Source of the DNA: Candidatus Buchananbacteria bacterium CG10_big_fil_rev_8_21_14_0_10_33_19
Lineage (GTDB): Bacteria; Patescibacteriota; Patescibacteriia; 2-01-FULL-39-33
Length of the DNA: 50,295 nt
Assembly: GCA_002773855.1 (NCBI GenBank)
Contig: PEZY01000005.1
Location: 72,237-122,531, forward strand
Reading direction: 5' to 3'
Positions 48,035 to 50,295 of this stretch are shown here, piece by piece. The notes below the pieces were generated by a model, which was not told the DNA's origin, searched no databases, and saw only the letters and a list, made by a program, of their open reading frames with translations. Position 1 is the first letter of the stretch; each line of letters opens with the position of its first letter. The translations under genes and the position numbers were made by a program.

Positions 48035-50295
48035 TTATAATTCACAACATCGTATACTAGTAACTCCACCACTAGAATTTAATTGCACACCAGCCATAAA
48101 TTTATCTTGAAGACAAGCGTTTTGAGCTGAATTATTAACCAACTGCCAACCACAATTATCTGGTGAATTATTAGAAGCTGAAAAATTTCCAGTAGCGGAT
48201 ACATCGCCACCAAAAGTCACATCACGACCGTCAGCTTTAATAAAATAATTTAAACCAGGATTGACATTACTATTAGTTAAATAACTTGTAGTACCAACTT
48301 GAGAAATAGCAACATATTTATTATCAACCAAAGCTGTAGCTGAAGCATCATACACAAATAATCCACCTAAACCATTTTGCGGATGAACCTCTAAGCCATT
48401 ACTAAGTTTAATCCAATCATCGTTAGCGTCGCCCATAGAAGCGTCATTATCAATATAACTGCCGCCGCCAATCCGCAAATTATTATTAACAAAAACATTA
48501 TCATAAGTAGTAGAATAAACCTGATCAGTATTAACACTAGACGCTCTAGAAATACTATAATTAACCATATCCAAACTTTGAGTCGCCCTATGATTGCCTA
48601 AATTGTCACCAAGGCAATTAGTACCATCAGCTAAACAAACATTTTTACTATTAACGGTTAAACTTGTGCCAGATACCGTTAAATTTCCACCTATGGTGAC
48701 ATTTCTGCCACTACCTTTGATAAAATAATTAGTCAAAGCAGCCCCGCTATCAGCTAAATAACTATCACCATCAACTTGGGTAATGCCAAACCAGTCACCA
48801 GCCGCATTATCCTTATCACGTACTATAACACCATAACTATCAGTATTAGAATGAAGATCTATAAAGCCGTTCAATTTAATCCAATCGTCAGCATTACCAC
48901 CCAACGTAGTGTCATCATCAATAGTGGCGCCGGCCTGTAACGCTAGACTGCTATCAATATTAACGTAAGGGTTGGTATTAGAATAAATACTATCTGTATA
49001 TAGAGAACTAACATTATTAATATTATAATTACTCATATTTAAATTACCAGTCGCTGTATGATTGCCTAAATTGTCTGCACCAGATGGCGGACTAGACAAA
49101 TCCCACTGTGTACCAGTATAAATTAAAATTTGACCAGCTATTGGTGTAGTAGCAGCAATTGATCTGCCTTGTAATTTATTAGCATTCCAAAGAGCTGATC
49201 CAGTCTGAGCAGACACCGTATCTGCAGCAACTGTAATACCAGTACCAGCACCAACATTAAGAGTAACATCACCCGTAGTGCCACCACCTATTAAGCCATT
49301 ACCAGCGGTTACTGCAGTTATATCACCACCGCCACCACTAACTAAGCCATCAACATAGCCTTTTGTAGCTGCATCAGAAAATATAGTTGGCACTCCTAAA
49401 TTTGTAACCTTACTACCAGAAATATCTAAATTACCAGCTAATTTCATATTACCTTGAGTGTTTATAGAAGCTACCGGTGTTAAGCCATTAACTCCCCAAG
49501 TCCAACCCCTAGTAGCTGTGTTATTCATGCTATTTTTAATGCTATAGTCAGTAACTGAACCATATTTATATTCAGCAGTATTACCCATACTAACCTTATA
49601 GCTATCACTACTCCAAAACCTAACACCATTACCAACACTAGCTCCAATATCAATGTAATTAACATTATCAATTTCTCCACTATTCATATTTAAAATACCT
49701 TGTACTTGAATAGTATCATTACTATCACCTAGCCAAATATTTTCAGCAGTACCGCTTCTACCGTAAACAGCATTGACATATAAATCTCCACCAATAGTCA
49801 CATTTCTACTACTACCTTTAATAAAATAATTAGTCAAAGCAGCGGCACTATCAGCCAAGTAACTGTCTCCGCCAACCTGAGTTAAGCCTAAATAGCTAGC
49901 ACTACTAGAATCACGAAGCACTATGCCATAATTATCAGTACTAGATCTCATCTCTATATAACCATTTAATTTAATCCAATCATCATTAAATTCTCCTATG
50001 GTAGTATCATCATCTATAGTACCGGCAACTTTAAGAATTAAATTGTCATTAATAACAACATCAGCAGAAGAACTGTAGATATTAAAATTACCCATATTTA
50101 AATTAGTGGTCGCAGTATGATTACCTAAATTATCACCAATACCACCACCCGAAGCCGTACAACCAGCTGATGTACAAATTGGCGTCGCACTACCACCAAT
50201 ATAAATACTACCATCCATACCCACTCTCAGTTTTGCTGAATTACTTGGTGACTCTAATAACAATAAATTTCCAGTGCCACCAGTAGCTGATCCGT
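48035..50295 (-). CDS. Large repeat-containing secreted/surface protein (5' end beyond the window)
   Basis: Frame stays open to the edge (GSATGGTGNLLLLESPS upstream of the listed start). Three DNLGNHxAT...DDWIKL...YFIKGxxRxVTxGG modules. Confidence 0.75.
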   Translation of the reverse strand, partial: GSATGGTGNLLLLESPSNSAKLRVGMDGSIYIGGSATPICTSAGCTASGGGIGDNLGNHTATTNLNMGNFNIYSSSADVVINDNLILKVAGTIDDDTTIGEFNDDWIKLNGYIEMRSSTDNYGIVLRDSSSASYLGLTQVGGDSYLADSAAALTNYFIKGSSRNVTIGGDLYVNAVYGRSGTAENIWLGDSNDTIQVQGILNMNSGEIDNVNYIDIGASVGNGVRFWSSDSYKVSMGNTAEYKYGSVTDYSIKNSMNNTATRGWTWGVNGLTPVASINTQGNMKLAGNLDISGSKVTNLGVPTIFSDAATKGYVDGLVSGGGGDITAVTAGNGLIGGGTTGDVTLNVGAGTGITVAADTVSAQTGSALWNANKLQGRSIAATTPIAGQILIYTGTQWDLSSPPSGADNLGNHTATGNLNMSNYNINNVSSLYTDSIYSNTNPYVNIDSSLALQAGATIDDDTTLGGNADDWIKLNGFIDLHSNTDSYGVIVRDKDNAAGDWFGITQVDGDSYLADSGAALTNYFIKGSGRNVTIGGNLTVSGTSLTVNSKNVCLADGTNCLGDNLGNHRATQSLDMVNYSISRASSVNTDQVYSTTYDNVFVNNNLRIGGGSYIDNDASMGDANDDWIKLSNGLEVHPQNGLGGLFVYDASATALVDNKYVAISQVGTTSYLTNSNVNPGLNYFIKADGRDVTFGGDVSATGNFSASNNSPDNCGWQLVNNSAQNACLQDKFMAGVQLNSSGGVTSIRCCEL
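48195..48607 (-). repeat. Surface-protein module 3 (approximate bounds)
   Basis: DNLGNHRATQSLDM ... NYFIKADGRDVTFGGDV. Confidence 0.75.
48675..49075 (-). repeat. Surface-protein module 2 (approximate bounds)
   Basis: DNLGNHTATGNLNM ... NYFIKGSGRNVTIGGNLTV. Confidence 0.8.
49778..50134 (-). repeat. Surface-protein module 1 (approximate bounds)
   Basis: DNLGNHTATTNLNM ... NYFIKGSSRNVTIGGDLYV. Confidence 0.8.

Overview
This is an AT-rich bacterial window with gene content typical of Candidatus Patescibacteria (CPR). That placement is inference; no rRNA is present to confirm it. About 51 protein genes are supported, nearly all on the minus strand. They include a thioredoxin/CcdA-like pair, a ZIP transporter, two related surface proteins, four tandem receiver-only response regulators with a multi-PAS histidine kinase, a class II (B12) ribonucleotide reductase with a cobalamin adenosyltransferase, a GH3 glycosidase, dnaG-rpoD, a DedA / cytochrome b5 / ferric-reductase-like cluster, gatCA, ligA, and a large type IV pilus locus with two large secreted proteins. 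There are two tRNA genes (Asn-GTT and Ser-GGA) and several clear intrinsic terminators. The strongest novelty candidate is inside the pilus operon. An S23/four-helix-bundle gene is bounded on both sides by inverted arrays of a 7-bp repeat (AYGTTAN), and a second site 1.6 kb away carries the same bordering arrays with only a remnant of the S23 3' end. At both sites the element supplies the start codon and leader of a prepilin gene. Other points worth checking: a tRNA-Asn locus with split tRNA fragments and GC-rich inserts, a PilT-like ATPase with degenerate catalytic motifs, no TGA stops among 49 genes, and an unlisted 43-aa ORF ending in a terminator just upstream of the histidine kinase. All calls come from reading the sequence and supplied translations; no searches were run.
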